A stretch of DNA of 64,000 bases from Secundilactobacillus hailunensis (GTDB taxonomy: Bacteria > Bacillota > Bacilli > Lactobacillales > Lactobacillaceae), in assembly GCF_005405185.1 (NCBI RefSeq), contig NZ_BJDO01000008.1:1-64000 (forward strand), written 5' to 3'. Below the pieces are notes generated by a model. The model was given only the letters and a program-made list of their open reading frames with translations. It searched no databases and was not told the origin of the DNA. The first letter of the stretch is position 1, and every line of letters starts with the position of its first letter. The position numbers and the translations under genes were made by a program. Positions 8,343-16,358 of the stretch are shown piece after piece.

Positions 8343-8374
8343 AAAAAAGATCACTCTCATCAGCGATCTTTTTT
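8343..8374. terminator. Bidirectional terminator between DUF488 and the beta-PGM-like gene
   Basis: AAAAAAGATC and GATCTTTTTT pair around a 12-base loop, so both strands carry a T run. It overlaps the stop codon of the minus-strand gene by two bases. Confidence 0.8.
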
Positions 8375-9053
8375 AGTCTTGCTGTTCAATTTGCTGCTGA
8401 ATGCCTGCTAATGTCAGCTCCGCAGTATCCGCAAACTTAACATCCGCCGTGGCAATCTCAGTTGCTGCCCCTACCCCCACTGATAAAGCACCGGCACCAT
8501 TAACGGCAGTGAGCCCCGTTTTCGAATCCTCAATACCGATACAGTTGGTTGGCGATAGATTCAATAAACCGGCTGCTCGAACATAAATCTCTGGATCCGG
8601 TTTGTTATGGGTCAGTGTCGCTGGGTCAACGATCAGGGGAAAGTAGTCCGTCAACTGCATTTTTTTAATTTCCAGCGGCGCATTCACCGAAGCGGATGCC
8701 AGTACAATACCGTAATGCTGCGCCTTTAATTCATTTAGGAAATTAATGATTCCAGGCAAAACATCCGCCGGTGACAACTGCGAGATCAACTTAAGGTACA
8801 TTTGATTTTTATGATCTGCTAACGCCACCCGTTCAGCTGCCGTATACCGGTTCAGTTGCTGGCCAGCTTGTAAAATAGTTGTCACGGCGTCCTGCCGGTT
8901 CATTCCCAGTACCTGCTCAGTTAGTGATTGCGTCCAAGAAATGCCCAGTTCATCCGCTAATTGCTGCCAGGCCTGCAGGTGATACTGAGAAGAATCAGCG
9001 ATAACACCGTGCAGATCAAAAAGAACGCCGGCATATTGATTAAATTTAGCCAT
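8373..9053 (-). CDS. Beta-phosphoglucomutase-like HAD protein with altered catalytic motif
   Basis: A 226-residue HAD protein, collinear with Lactococcus beta-phosphoglucomutase (which interconverts beta-glucose 1- and 6-phosphate): YHLQAWQQLADELGI, the core ASASVNAP, the lysine motif HNKPDPEIY and GIEDSKTGL. The nucleophile motif, however, reads FDLHGVI: the nucleophile Asp13 is kept, but His15 replaces the second Asp that serves as general acid/base in this family. The codon is CAC where GAC is expected. It may be an inactive or altered-specificity paralogue. The ATG at 9053 is the only sensible start. It stands alone, not in a maltose operon. Confidence 0.75.
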   Translation of the reverse strand: MAKFNQYAGVLFDLHGVIADSSQYHLQAWQQLADELGISWTQSLTEQVLGMNRQDAVTTILQAGQQLNRYTAAERVALADHKNQMYLKLISQLSPADVLPGIINFLNELKAQHYGIVLASASVNAPLEIKKMQLTDYFPLIVDPATLTHNKPDPEIYVRAAGLLNLSPTNCIGIEDSKTGLTAVNGAGALSVGVGAATEIATADVKFADTAELTLAGIQQQIEQQD

Positions 9054-9136
9054 TTAAATAACCTCGATTATGGGACGATTGCCCTTTTATTTTACCTACA
9101 ATCCCGTATAATTAAAACCGTTATGGAGGGATACAC

Positions 9137-9799
9137 GTGTATCAAGACAACGGAAAACCAACTATTTTAGGCGATTGTATTTTACTTATTATCTCTATTA
9201 TAATCAATTCATTAGGAAACGCACTGACAGTTTCCCTTAACCTCGGCAGCGCGCTGTGGACCGCATCTGCTGTGAACATGGCCCATCTCTTCCACATGAA
9301 CCTCGGCAACATTCTGTTACTTGAAGGTGTCGCCGTTGTTCTCGTAAACGCCGCGTTATTACGTGAATTCGACTGGCACCGGATGCTGGGTAACTTCATC
9401 TTCATGGTGCCATTCAGCTACTTAGTCAGCGGCATCGCTCAGGCTTTAACGATTTTTCACATTCAGCAGCTTTCCTTAGTGCCATCGGTAATTTTAGATG
9501 TCATTGGTGTGATGATGATCGGCTGCGGCATTTCAATTTATCAGCGGATCAACTTAATTCTTCACCCCAATGATGATTTGATGCAGATCATTCGATTTAA
9601 ATACTTACATGGCAATGCAGTTTTAGCTTCTTTGGCTGCCTTCATTACCCCCATCACGATCATCATCATCTGCGTGCTTCTTCAGCATCACATATGGGCG
9701 GTGAATATCGGGACGGTGGTTGCCTTACTGTTCCAAGGCGCATTCATTGCGTTTAGTGATCGTTACGTCTTTAAAAAATTAAAGCATCAGCGTCTATAA
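9137..9799 (+). CDS. YczE/YitT-like integral membrane protein
   Basis: A 220-residue protein with about five hydrophobic segments (for example IISIIINSLGNALTV, NILLLEGVAVVLVNAALL, VILDVIGVMMIGCGISIY). The organisation, with N-terminal G-N-A-L-x-x-x-x-LGSALWTA and a central G-x-G-I-S-I-Y, resembles the YczE/YyaS family of uncharacterised membrane proteins. The GTG at 9137 follows GGAGGG with six bases between, so it is preferred over downstream ATG codons. It is monocistronic with a perfect terminator. Function is unknown. Confidence 0.65.
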   Translation: MYQDNGKPTILGDCILLIISIIINSLGNALTVSLNLGSALWTASAVNMAHLFHMNLGNILLLEGVAVVLVNAALLREFDWHRMLGNFIFMVPFSYLVSGIAQALTIFHIQQLSLVPSVILDVIGVMMIGCGISIYQRINLILHPNDDLMQIIRFKYLHGNAVLASLAAFITPITIIIICVLLQHHIWAVNIGTVVALLFQGAFIAFSDRYVFKKLKHQRL

Positions 9800-9803
9800 A
9801 CTC

Positions 9804-9842
9804 AAAAAGCTCGTTGCATTTCAATCATGCAACGAGCTTTTT
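9804..9842. terminator. Bidirectional terminator
   Basis: AAAAGCTCGTTGCAT and ATGCAACGAGCTTTT are perfect complements around a seven-base loop, between convergent genes. Confidence 0.92.
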
Positions 9843-9849
9843 AGTTCAA

Positions 9850-10275
9850 TTAGAACGAAAATTCATCCACAACTTCAAACGAGACGTTAGCGTTTTGCTT
9901 GATCATCTTGGCAACTGGGCAATAATTCTTAGCTTCGTCAACTAACGCCTGTGCCTGATCATGGTCAACACCCGTCATTAATACCTGAATCCGGACGATA
10001 AATTTATAACCCGTGTCATCCTTTAATTGATCCACACCCGTGTGAACCACACTGGTATGCGGTAAGTTGTGCTGCTTTTCAATGATTTCAATGGTGGCGT
10101 TAAAGCAGGTACTGACCGCTAACCCCACTAATTGTTCCGGATTCGTACCTGAACCCTTTAATAGTGAGCTGCTGACGCCCAGTGCTAGACCTTCATTACC
10201 ACGAATAAAGCTGACACCGCTTAAGCCTTTTTCATTTACTGCCTCTGTATGATACAACGATCCATTAATAGCCAT
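9850..10275 (-). CDS. OsmC/Ohr family peroxiredoxin
   Basis: A 141-residue protein of the OsmC/Ohr family, thiol peroxidases that reduce organic hydroperoxides. The two redox cysteines are present in their usual contexts: VGLAVSTCFNATIEII (about residue 53) and AKNYCPVAKMIKQN (about residue 119). The N-terminus (LYHTEAVNEKG) resembles Ohr. The ATG at 10275 follows GGGGGAT. It is a single gene. The Ohr versus OsmC distinction is not settled from motifs alone; no OhrR-type regulator is adjacent. Confidence 0.88.
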   Translation of the reverse strand: MAINGSLYHTEAVNEKGLSGVSFIRGNEGLALGVSSSLLKGSGTNPEQLVGLAVSTCFNATIEIIEKQHNLPHTSVVHTGVDQLKDDTGYKFIVRIQVLMTGVDHDQAQALVDEAKNYCPVAKMIKQNANVSFEVVDEFSF

Positions 10276-10419
10276 TATCTGGATCCCCCTTTTGTATTTT
10301 GTGCCTGTAGTGTAGCATGTATGGAAGCGATTCTAAAACATTTAGCTTGTTAATCTGACTGTTTTAGTTCCCCTAACTGCCACCCACTTAACCACCTAAT
10401 ACAAGGGGATAATCTGAGC

Positions 10420-11361
10420 TTAGAACTGTGGCTGATTAACGGCCCATTCTGGCTTTTGACCTGATAGTGCTTCATCGATCATTCTGGCAGCACCCATAGC
10501 CATATTTTGCGCCGCTTCAACTGTATTGGAACCCGTGTGCGGTGTCAAAAAGACGTTATCAAGTTTGTATAGCGGACTATCATCTGGCAGCGGTTCCTCA
10601 TCGAAAACGTCTAGGGCTGCACTGGCAATTTGATGGCTGCTTAGTGCGCTGATTAGTGCCTGTTCGTCAACTACAGACCCCCGCGCCAAATTGATCAATG
10701 AGGCACTCGGTTTCATCAATTTTAATTCTTTTTCACCAATTAAGTGCTCAGTCTGTTTAGTGGCAGCAATGTGCAGTGTCACGAAGTCTGATTGTCTTAA
10801 TAACGTCTCTAAATCAACGTATTCACCATACTTCGTGGGCCGTTTAGTGCGATTATAAAGCAACGTTTTGACGCCAAAACTACTTAGCATCTTGGCCACA
10901 GCCTGACCAATGTGACCGAAACCAACAATACCAACCGTTTTCCCTGCTAGTTCATGACCAAAAATCTGTCTAGCAGCCTGCTGCTGGCCTGAACGCATCA
11001 AAGTCGCCACTTTAAACGACTGCTTGGCCAGCAACATGATATCAGTAACCGCATTTTCAGCTACACTGACCGAATTGGCGCCTGGGGTATTAGTGACCCA
11101 AACCCCCTTGGTCGCCGCATAATCGGCATCGATGCTGTCATAGCCAACACCATAACGGGCTAAAACTTTTAGATTCGGCAACTTATCATATAAGGCATTT
11201 GAAAATGGTGCCACAAACATCATAATCCCCGCAACATCGGGTGCCGTTGCCAAAATGGCTGCTTCCGTTGGATCAGGTACAGTTAGAACTTCATAGCCCT
11301 TCTTAGTTAAATAATGGTCGGTTTGCTGGTCAGCAACCTGAGGTATAATTACTTTCTGCAT
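10420..11361 (-). CDS. D-isomer 2-hydroxyacid dehydrogenase (phosphoglycerate dehydrogenase-like)
   Basis: A 313-residue NAD-dependent dehydrogenase. The Rossmann motif VGIVGFGHIGQAVAKML is near residue 145. The catalytic trio of the family is seen in LINLARGSVVDEQAL (Arg), ALDVFDEEPLP (Glu) and LTPHTGSNTVEA (His). It lacks an ACT domain, unlike the serA product at 53597, so it is probably a paralogue acting on another 2-hydroxy- or 2-keto-acid. The start ATG at 11361 has a modest AAGGGA site. A perfect 12-base palindrome lies 31 bases upstream and could be an operator. Confidence 0.85.
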   Translation of the reverse strand: MQKVIIPQVADQQTDHYLTKKGYEVLTVPDPTEAAILATAPDVAGIMMFVAPFSNALYDKLPNLKVLARYGVGYDSIDADYAATKGVWVTNTPGANSVSVAENAVTDIMLLAKQSFKVATLMRSGQQQAARQIFGHELAGKTVGIVGFGHIGQAVAKMLSSFGVKTLLYNRTKRPTKYGEYVDLETLLRQSDFVTLHIAATKQTEHLIGEKELKLMKPSASLINLARGSVVDEQALISALSSHQIASAALDVFDEEPLPDDSPLYKLDNVFLTPHTGSNTVEAAQNMAMGAARMIDEALSGQKPEWAVNQPQF

Positions 11362-11391
11362 ATTAAAAATTCCCTTCTGTCTAAAGAGTTG

Positions 11392-11403
11392 TTAACGCGT
11401 TAA
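11392..11403. promoter_or_regulatory. Palindromic operator-like site TTAACGCGTTAA
   Basis: A perfect 12-base palindrome with a central CG, as in many LacI/GalR-family operators, lies just upstream of the binding site of the hydroxyacid dehydrogenase gene. Regulator identity is unknown. Confidence 0.35.
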
Positions 11404-11435
11404 ATTTTACCATGCTTTGCTTGAAAACACCCTTA

Positions 11436-12572
11436 TTAACCTAGGTCAGAGGTTGTCACTTTGTTGCGCCCGGTTTCTTTCGAACGGTATAGTCGCTGAT
11501 CAGCACGCTTGTACAAGTCTAAATAATTTTGATCCTCAGCGTCAATTTGATCTTGGCCCATCGAAATGGTGATCTGAAATTGTTCGCCTTGCTGAGTCGT
11601 AAATTTTAGTTCGCCAATTGCTTTACGAACATGATTAGCGACCGCATTAGCCGAATATTGCTGTGTCGTAACATCGAAAACCAAGATGGAAAATTCTTCA
11701 CCGCCAACCCGGTAAACCTCGGCATGACGACTAATTTTCGGCACTAGCCGTTTTAATTCAGCGGCCACTTCTCGAAGCGCGTGATTGCCTTCTAAGTGCC
11801 CATAACGATCATTAATCCATTTAAAATGATCAATATCAAACGTGTACAGCAAATACTGTGTTCCGTTTTCATGGTAATCGCGAAAGGCCTGATTCAGATC
11901 TTCGTTAAACACCCGAAAATTATAGAGCTGCGTGAGATTATCCTGCCTGGCTTCGTAGAGCAGCAGTGCGTGCCGCTGATTGCGTAGTTTTAGTTCATGG
12001 TAAATAAACCAAATCAGATAAAAAATGGCCAGGTTAGCAAAAATTTCCCATGGCCAGCCAACTTCAATACCGCGTAATGAAACCCAGTTAGCCCACATAA
12101 ACGGCGCGGCAAACAGCAAACAAAACGGATAGTACCGCAGTGGTCGATCGATGATCTGCCGGCCAAATTTTTCCGCAACCCGCATTAACACCAGCGTTAA
12201 AACGAAAGCATAGCCCCACCATACCAAGTTGGGCAACAGCCAGTACCAATTCAGCACAAGGAACGCTGTCACTGGAAATATTCCGCGACTTCTTTTAAAG
12301 AATAAGGCAATGATCAGTACCCCAATTTGAAATCCAAGATAACTCCAACCAAAGCCCTTTCGATTATGGGCTTCCATAATCCGAAACGTGGACGCTAGCT
12401 GAAAGAATCCCAGAAAGCCGATGGTAAGTAGAATCTGACAAACAGACCGAAAACGCTTCAAAAATTGAATTTGAAATTGGGTTCGCTGCAGCCAATCATA
12501 AAGTAATGCGAATCCCGTTAGCAATAACAGGTTGGTCACAAAGGTCATCCCACGAATAGCCCATATCAACAT
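11436..12572 (-). CDS. Membrane-anchored GGDEF-domain protein (putative diguanylate cyclase)
   Basis: A 378-residue protein: roughly residues 1-190 hold five or six hydrophobic helices, and residues 205-375 form a GGDEF domain. Active-site features are present: DNLTQLYNFRVFNED, FDIDHFKWINDRYGH (metal-binding Asp) and the signature RVGGEEF at about 289-294 (GGEEF is an active variant). The inhibitory RxxD site is degenerate (RHAE). If active it would convert two GTP into cyclic di-GMP at the membrane. No EAL or HD-GYP partner lies nearby. The ATG at 12572 follows AGGGGAG. Confidence 0.88.
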   Translation of the reverse strand: MLIWAIRGMTFVTNLLLLTGFALLYDWLQRTQFQIQFLKRFRSVCQILLTIGFLGFFQLASTFRIMEAHNRKGFGWSYLGFQIGVLIIALFFKRSRGIFPVTAFLVLNWYWLLPNLVWWGYAFVLTLVLMRVAEKFGRQIIDRPLRYYPFCLLFAAPFMWANWVSLRGIEVGWPWEIFANLAIFYLIWFIYHELKLRNQRHALLLYEARQDNLTQLYNFRVFNEDLNQAFRDYHENGTQYLLYTFDIDHFKWINDRYGHLEGNHALREVAAELKRLVPKISRHAEVYRVGGEEFSILVFDVTTQQYSANAVANHVRKAIGELKFTTQQGEQFQITISMGQDQIDAEDQNYLDLYKRADQRLYRSKETGRNKVTTSDLG

Positions 12573-12698
12573 GACAGCTGCTCCCCTTTCTCACTCAACT
12601 TTAAAGCAATCAGTGAGTTTCTCGCACAATTGGAATTCTGTAAAGTACTAGTTTTTGTTGTCAAACGCTTATACGCAGTAATCTTAAAATGCTATAAC

Positions 12699-12744
12699 TA
12701 AAAAAGTTCTGATAAAATTGCCTATCACAATTTTATCAGAACTT
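12699..12744 (-). terminator. Strong terminator of the BCCT transporter
   Basis: AAGTTCTGATAAAATTG is perfectly complementary to the sequence 7 bases further on (17 base pairs), and the minus strand continues into TTTTTT. Confidence 0.92.
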
Positions 12745-12758
12745 CTCTTTATTTTTAA

Positions 12759-14378
12759 TTAATTAGCTAATTGCGTTGGTGATAAGATCAACTTACCATG
12801 AATCGCTGATTTACGTTCCACAGTAACTGGTTGATGCGCCATATCCACATCGATAGCTTCCGATGCTGGTGTGAAGACCAATTCGTGGTCGTGCACAACT
12901 AGTCGACGAATCGACAGTAAAATCATTGCACACACAAATATCAACGGGAACCCAGCCATGACTGAAATCGTCTGAATAACTTTGAAACCACCCACTAAGA
13001 CCAGTGAGATGGCAAAGATCATGAAGACAACCACCCAAGACATCCGATTGAAGCGTGTTGGTTCGCGGTGCTTCAATGGAATGCTGGTAACCGATGACAG
13101 AATGTAAGCTGAACCAGAAATGGTCGTTGCTAAGAAGATGAAACATGACAAACAGTAAAGCAATGTCATGATCTGCTTCATTGGCAAAGTCCCAATCACA
13201 GTCGCAATAACGGCAGCTTGACCTTGAGTATTCAACATGTGGACCAAGTTGATGACCCCATTTTGTTGTAACCAAAGTGCGTAGCCACCCATGACAGCGT
13301 AGAACAGGGCACAGCCGGTAAAGCCGTACATTAACATTCCCATGAGCATCTGACGAATTGTTCTACCACGTGAGATCTTCGCAATGAATAATCCCATAAC
13401 GGGCATGTATGATAACCACCAGCCCCAGTAGAAGATCGTATCCTGCTGAGTGGCACTAGGATGCGTATTAGTTGCCATTGGGATGAACTTTTGAACTAAC
13501 ATACCTAGGCTTTGTGCTTCGTTACCAATAATGTAACGGGCAGGACCAAAGAATAAAATTAAAACCAGAAAACCGATGGCTAACCAAATATGCACCTGAC
13601 TTAAACGATCGATCCCACCGTTCAGGCCTTTAAAGACCGTGACGGCGAACAAACAGAATAAGACAACAAACAATGCTATTTCCAAGGGTAAACCGTACTT
13701 CAGGCCGGTTGCGCTTGAAAAGGCCTTAGCGGTGATTGGGACTTCCATCCCAATAGAAGAACCAACACCGCCAATAATCCCAATAACCACTAAGACGTTG
13801 ACCAAGCCCGCAAAGAATTTCTTAATTGATTGGTGCTTGTCGCCGTCTAACATACTGATCCCGTCGCTTAACTTTTGAACGGGCTGACCTTTACGGTATA
13901 ACAGGTAACCGATCAAAACAGCGGCTGGTGCAAACATCATCCAAGCCATTGGGCCCCAGTTAAACTGACCCATCATGGTAGCAGAGATGTAAGCAGCATG
14001 TGAATAAGCTTTAATGTGAAATGGCGGATTCTGAATTACCGTCAGCGGATCAGTAATGGATAACATCATGATGCTGGCATCGATTGCCGTTGCAAACACC
14101 ATCGCGCCCCACTTGAACCCACTGTACACCGGTTTGTCATCGGGTTTTCCAATTTTAATTTTCCCATATCGGCTAAATGCCAATCCGATTAAGAAGACAA
14201 AGTTGATGATATAAATACCAAGGTACATCCACCCTAACTTTAGGTTCATCCAACTCAATAAACTAGATAAGGGTGCTTGTAACCCTTTTCCACCTATCAT
14301 TAACACTAAAGTTGCCAGTAAGAATAATCCCACAGTTGGTACAAAGACCCACTTGTTGATTAACTTGCTTCTTAAAAT
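12759..14378 (-). CDS. BCCT-family betaine/choline transporter, probable ATT start
   Basis: A 539-residue, 12-helix transporter for betaine, carnitine or choline, used in osmoprotection. The BCCT core is clear: INKWVFVPT, FNWGPMAWMMFAPAAVLIGYLLYRKG, the substrate-site block FYWGWWLSYMPVMGLFIAKISRGRTIRQ, and the C-terminal hydrophobic repeats. The first ordinary start codon in frame, GTG at 14333, has no binding site and cuts into helix 1. Fifteen codons upstream, ATT at 14378 is preceded by AGGAGG with six bases between, and the added residues (RSKLINKWVFVPT) match the usual N-terminus. There is no ATG, GTG or TTG between the binding site and helix 1. A long leader of about 200 bases precedes it. 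Confidence 0.85.
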   Translation of the reverse strand: MLRSKLINKWVFVPTVGLFLLATLVLMIGGKGLQAPLSSLLSWMNLKLGWMYLGIYIINFVFLIGLAFSRYGKIKIGKPDDKPVYSGFKWGAMVFATAIDASIMMLSITDPLTVIQNPPFHIKAYSHAAYISATMMGQFNWGPMAWMMFAPAAVLIGYLLYRKGQPVQKLSDGISMLDGDKHQSIKKFFAGLVNVLVVIGIIGGVGSSIGMEVPITAKAFSSATGLKYGLPLEIALFVVLFCLFAVTVFKGLNGGIDRLSQVHIWLAIGFLVLILFFGPARYIIGNEAQSLGMLVQKFIPMATNTHPSATQQDTIFYWGWWLSYMPVMGLFIAKISRGRTIRQMLMGMLMYGFTGCALFYAVMGGYALWLQQNGVINLVHMLNTQGQAAVIATVIGTLPMKQIMTLLYCLSCFIFLATTISGSAYILSSVTSIPLKHREPTRFNRMSWVVVFMIFAISLVLVGGFKVIQTISVMAGFPLIFVCAMILLSIRRLVVHDHELVFTPASEAIDVDMAHQPVTVERKSAIHGKLILSPTQLAN

Positions 14379-14577
14379 AATATTCCTCCTCTAATAATTG
14401 TACATATTGGATGCAGAGTGTGGAACAAGCTAGAGGGTTGAACACGCTGCGACGATTTTAATACTTGCCGTTCACGCTGCAGTCTACCTTGGGAATACGT
14501 CTTGTCCATGTATCAATCAACCCTACTTTCAGAAAAATAACCGTTCTCGTTATTATTCCTACCGATAGATCCTGATC

Positions 14578-14607
14578 AAAATACCGCTATAACAGCGATA
14601 TCGTCAA
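14578..14607 (-). promoter_or_regulatory. Candidate promoter of the BCCT gene
   Basis: TTGACG and TATTTT lie 18 bases apart on the minus strand. The spacer contains a small dyad (CGCTGTTATAGCG), which could be an operator. The predicted leader is about 190 bases and holds no riboswitch that I recognise. Confidence 0.4.
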
Positions 14608-14696
14608 GCATCGTATTGAAACCACAATGAAATTGTAACCTTTCAACTCTGAAAGCACCCAACGTATTTTCATTCGGGTTGACAAATTAGAAAGCA

Positions 14697-14741
14697 CAAA
14701 AAGAGCTGCTGAGATCGTCTACGACCACCTGCAACAGCTCT
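14697..14741 (-). terminator. Terminator upstream of the BCCT promoter
   Basis: Minus-strand AGAGCTGTTG pairs with CAGCAGCTCT (one wobble) and TTTTTG follows. It lies between the acetyltransferase gene and the BCCT promoter, so it most likely ends the acetyltransferase transcript or an unseen small RNA. The rest of 14379-15022 is A/T-rich with no supported gene. Confidence 0.7.
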
Positions 14742-14944
14742 GCCTGCAACAAATTGCCAATTCCAATGTAACCCGATTGAATTTACATCATTATTATACA
14801 CGTTTGAATTAATAAGTAAAATCAGTCAAAATGATAAGAAAAATACCCATGCTATTGGCTTATACATAGGCTTTAGCGGAGTTATCCACAAGCTATATTC
14901 GCCGAATTCTCGGGATTTTTAGCAAAATAAATGAAAAATAAAAA

Positions 14945-14993
14945 CGATTTTTCAAAATAACGGTGTTTAAACCGCCTCTGAAAGATCGTTATT
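14945..14993 (-). terminator. Possible terminator of the maltose acetyltransferase
   Basis: Minus-strand AATAACG and CGTTATT enclose an inner CGGT/ACCG pair, with a T-rich tail (GAAAAATCGTTTTTA) after it. Confidence 0.45.
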
Positions 14994-15022
14994 TGCAGAA
15001 AATAGTTATCAATCGCTCATAT

Positions 15023-15592
15023 TTACTTGTCTGCGTGTTTTGGAACGGGTTTAATGACCCGCGCTGGGTTGCCAGCAATCACCACGTTATCCCCGAATGA
15101 TTTAGTTACCACGGAGCCAGCACCAACCACCACGTTATCACCTAACGTGACACCAGGCAGGATGATGACACCGCCGCCCATCCATACACTGTGGCCAATG
15201 GTGATAGGCGCACCTAATTCAACATCGGCATCCCGTCGTAAAACCGGGTCTAATGGATGAATTGGGGTATAGAAACCGCAGTTAGGGCCGATCCAAGCAT
15301 ACGGTCCAATGGTGATAGGACAGGTATCCAGCATGGTCACATCATAGTTGGCGTAAAAGTGATCGCCTAAATGAATGTTGAAGCCGTAGTCAAATTTGAA
15401 GCTGGTCTCAACGAAAAAGTTATCGCCAGTATCGGCAATTAACGCTTTGAACCGGTCATTACGGTTCTTATTGTCAGTAATATGATTAATTTCTTCTAGT
15501 TGCTGGCGCATATAGTCTCGTCGAGCAGTGAGTTCGCCATCGAGCTCATCGTACGGTTCGCCGGCAGTCATCTTTTCTCTTTCTGTAGCCAT
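15023..15592 (-). CDS. maa: Maltose/galactoside O-acetyltransferase
   Basis: A 189-residue left-handed beta-helix acetyltransferase. The N-terminal Mac domain reads MTAGEPYDELDGELTARR, and the hexapeptide repeats include FKFDYGFNIHLGDHFYANYDVTMLD, PYAWIGPNCGFYTPIHPLDP and GHSVWMGGGVIILPGVTLGDNVVVGAGSVVTK. The catalytic His is in the TPIHPLDP block. It moves acetyl from acetyl-CoA to a sugar 6-hydroxyl, usually regarded as detoxification of non-metabolised sugars. The ATG at 15592 has a good upstream GGAG. It is divergent from the DUF2179 protein gene. Confidence 0.9.
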   Translation of the reverse strand: MATEREKMTAGEPYDELDGELTARRDYMRQQLEEINHITDNKNRNDRFKALIADTGDNFFVETSFKFDYGFNIHLGDHFYANYDVTMLDTCPITIGPYAWIGPNCGFYTPIHPLDPVLRRDADVELGAPITIGHSVWMGGGVIILPGVTLGDNVVVGAGSVVTKSFGDNVVIAGNPARVIKPVPKHADK

Positions 15593-15722
15593 ACAAACAA
15601 CACTCCTTTGCTAAAAGCATATCACAGATTACAATTTTGAGTTAAATTGCTTTCATCATCTGCAATTTGCACTAAACTGTAGTAGTAGCATCATTTTAAA
15701 TTTTATAAAAGAGGCGATCTAT

Positions 15723-16295
15723 TTGAAACTTGCGCTAACTATTTTTGTTTTAAATGCCTGTTACATTACCTTAAACACCTTTCGAACAATGTTAGTTGTC
15801 CGCAGACAAAAACTATGGGCACCACTGCTAGCCGTTGTTGAAGAATTTGTTTACGTGATCGCACTGGCAATTGCGTTGAAGAACATCAATTCACCGGTCA
15901 ACGTCATTGCTTATACCGTTGGTTTTGGGATTGGGATTTACCTAGGTATCTTGATTGAAGATCACGTGGCGTTAGGCTACGTTAATTTCCAAGTCACCGT
16001 TAAAATCGATAATGACGATCCCAAGTATCAGCAAAATAAAAAATTACCAGAGGACCTGCGTAACAATGGTTACGGGGTCACGGAAACTTGGGGCTACGGC
16101 CGTGATGGCTCACGGTTGATTCTCAACATCTTAGCCCCCAGAAAAGCTGATCGCCGGTTAATGGATCTGATCCATCAATTGGCACCAGAAGCATTTGTCA
16201 TGGTCAACGAGCCCACGCAAATGTCTGGTGGCTTCTGGAGTAAGGAAGTTGAACGCCGCTTTAGAAAAGTAACTCATAAAGAAAAACAAAACTAA
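15723..16295 (+). CDS. UPF0316/DUF2179 membrane protein
   Basis: A 190-residue protein: two or three N-terminal membrane helices (residues 1-80; ITLNTFRTMLVVRRQK and EEFVYVIALAIAL, then GFGIGIYLGILIEDHVALG), followed by a soluble DUF2179-type domain. The sequence TFRTMLVVRR followed by a Glu-rich helix is the UPF0316 signature; the biochemical role is unknown. The TTG at 15723 follows GAGGCG at suitable spacing and there is no alternative ATG before the first helix. Its terminator overlaps the 3' end of the convergent RNase H gene. Confidence 0.8.
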   Translation: MKLALTIFVLNACYITLNTFRTMLVVRRQKLWAPLLAVVEEFVYVIALAIALKNINSPVNVIAYTVGFGIGIYLGILIEDHVALGYVNFQVTVKIDNDDPKYQQNKKLPEDLRNNGYGVTETWGYGRDGSRLILNILAPRKADRRLMDLIHQLAPEAFVMVNEPTQMSGGFWSKEVERRFRKVTHKEKQN

Positions 16296-16307
16296 ACCTG
16301 ACACGAT

Positions 16308-16358
16308 AAGCACTGGGCTATGGATTTTTGAATAAATCCAGTTGTTCCAGTGCTTTTT
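16308..16358 (+). terminator. Composite terminator overlapping the end of rnhA
   Basis: AAGCACTGG (16308-16316) pairs with CCAGTGCTT (16347-16355), with an inner TGGATTT/AAATCCA hairpin, then TTTTT. It serves the plus-strand gene but lies inside the last codons of the minus-strand gene. Confidence 0.7.

Noticed and set aside
14340-14445. A programmed frameshift joining the upstream ORF to the BCCT gene
   Set aside because: No slippery heptamer is in the right register, and AGGAGG is ideally placed for initiation at ATT.
14372-14509. A 45-codon ORF (MDKTYSQGRL...) upstream of the BCCT gene as a separate gene
   Set aside because: Its ATG lacks a good binding site, and its product has no recognisable features; I kept it only as a possible coupling ORF in the ATT-start finding.
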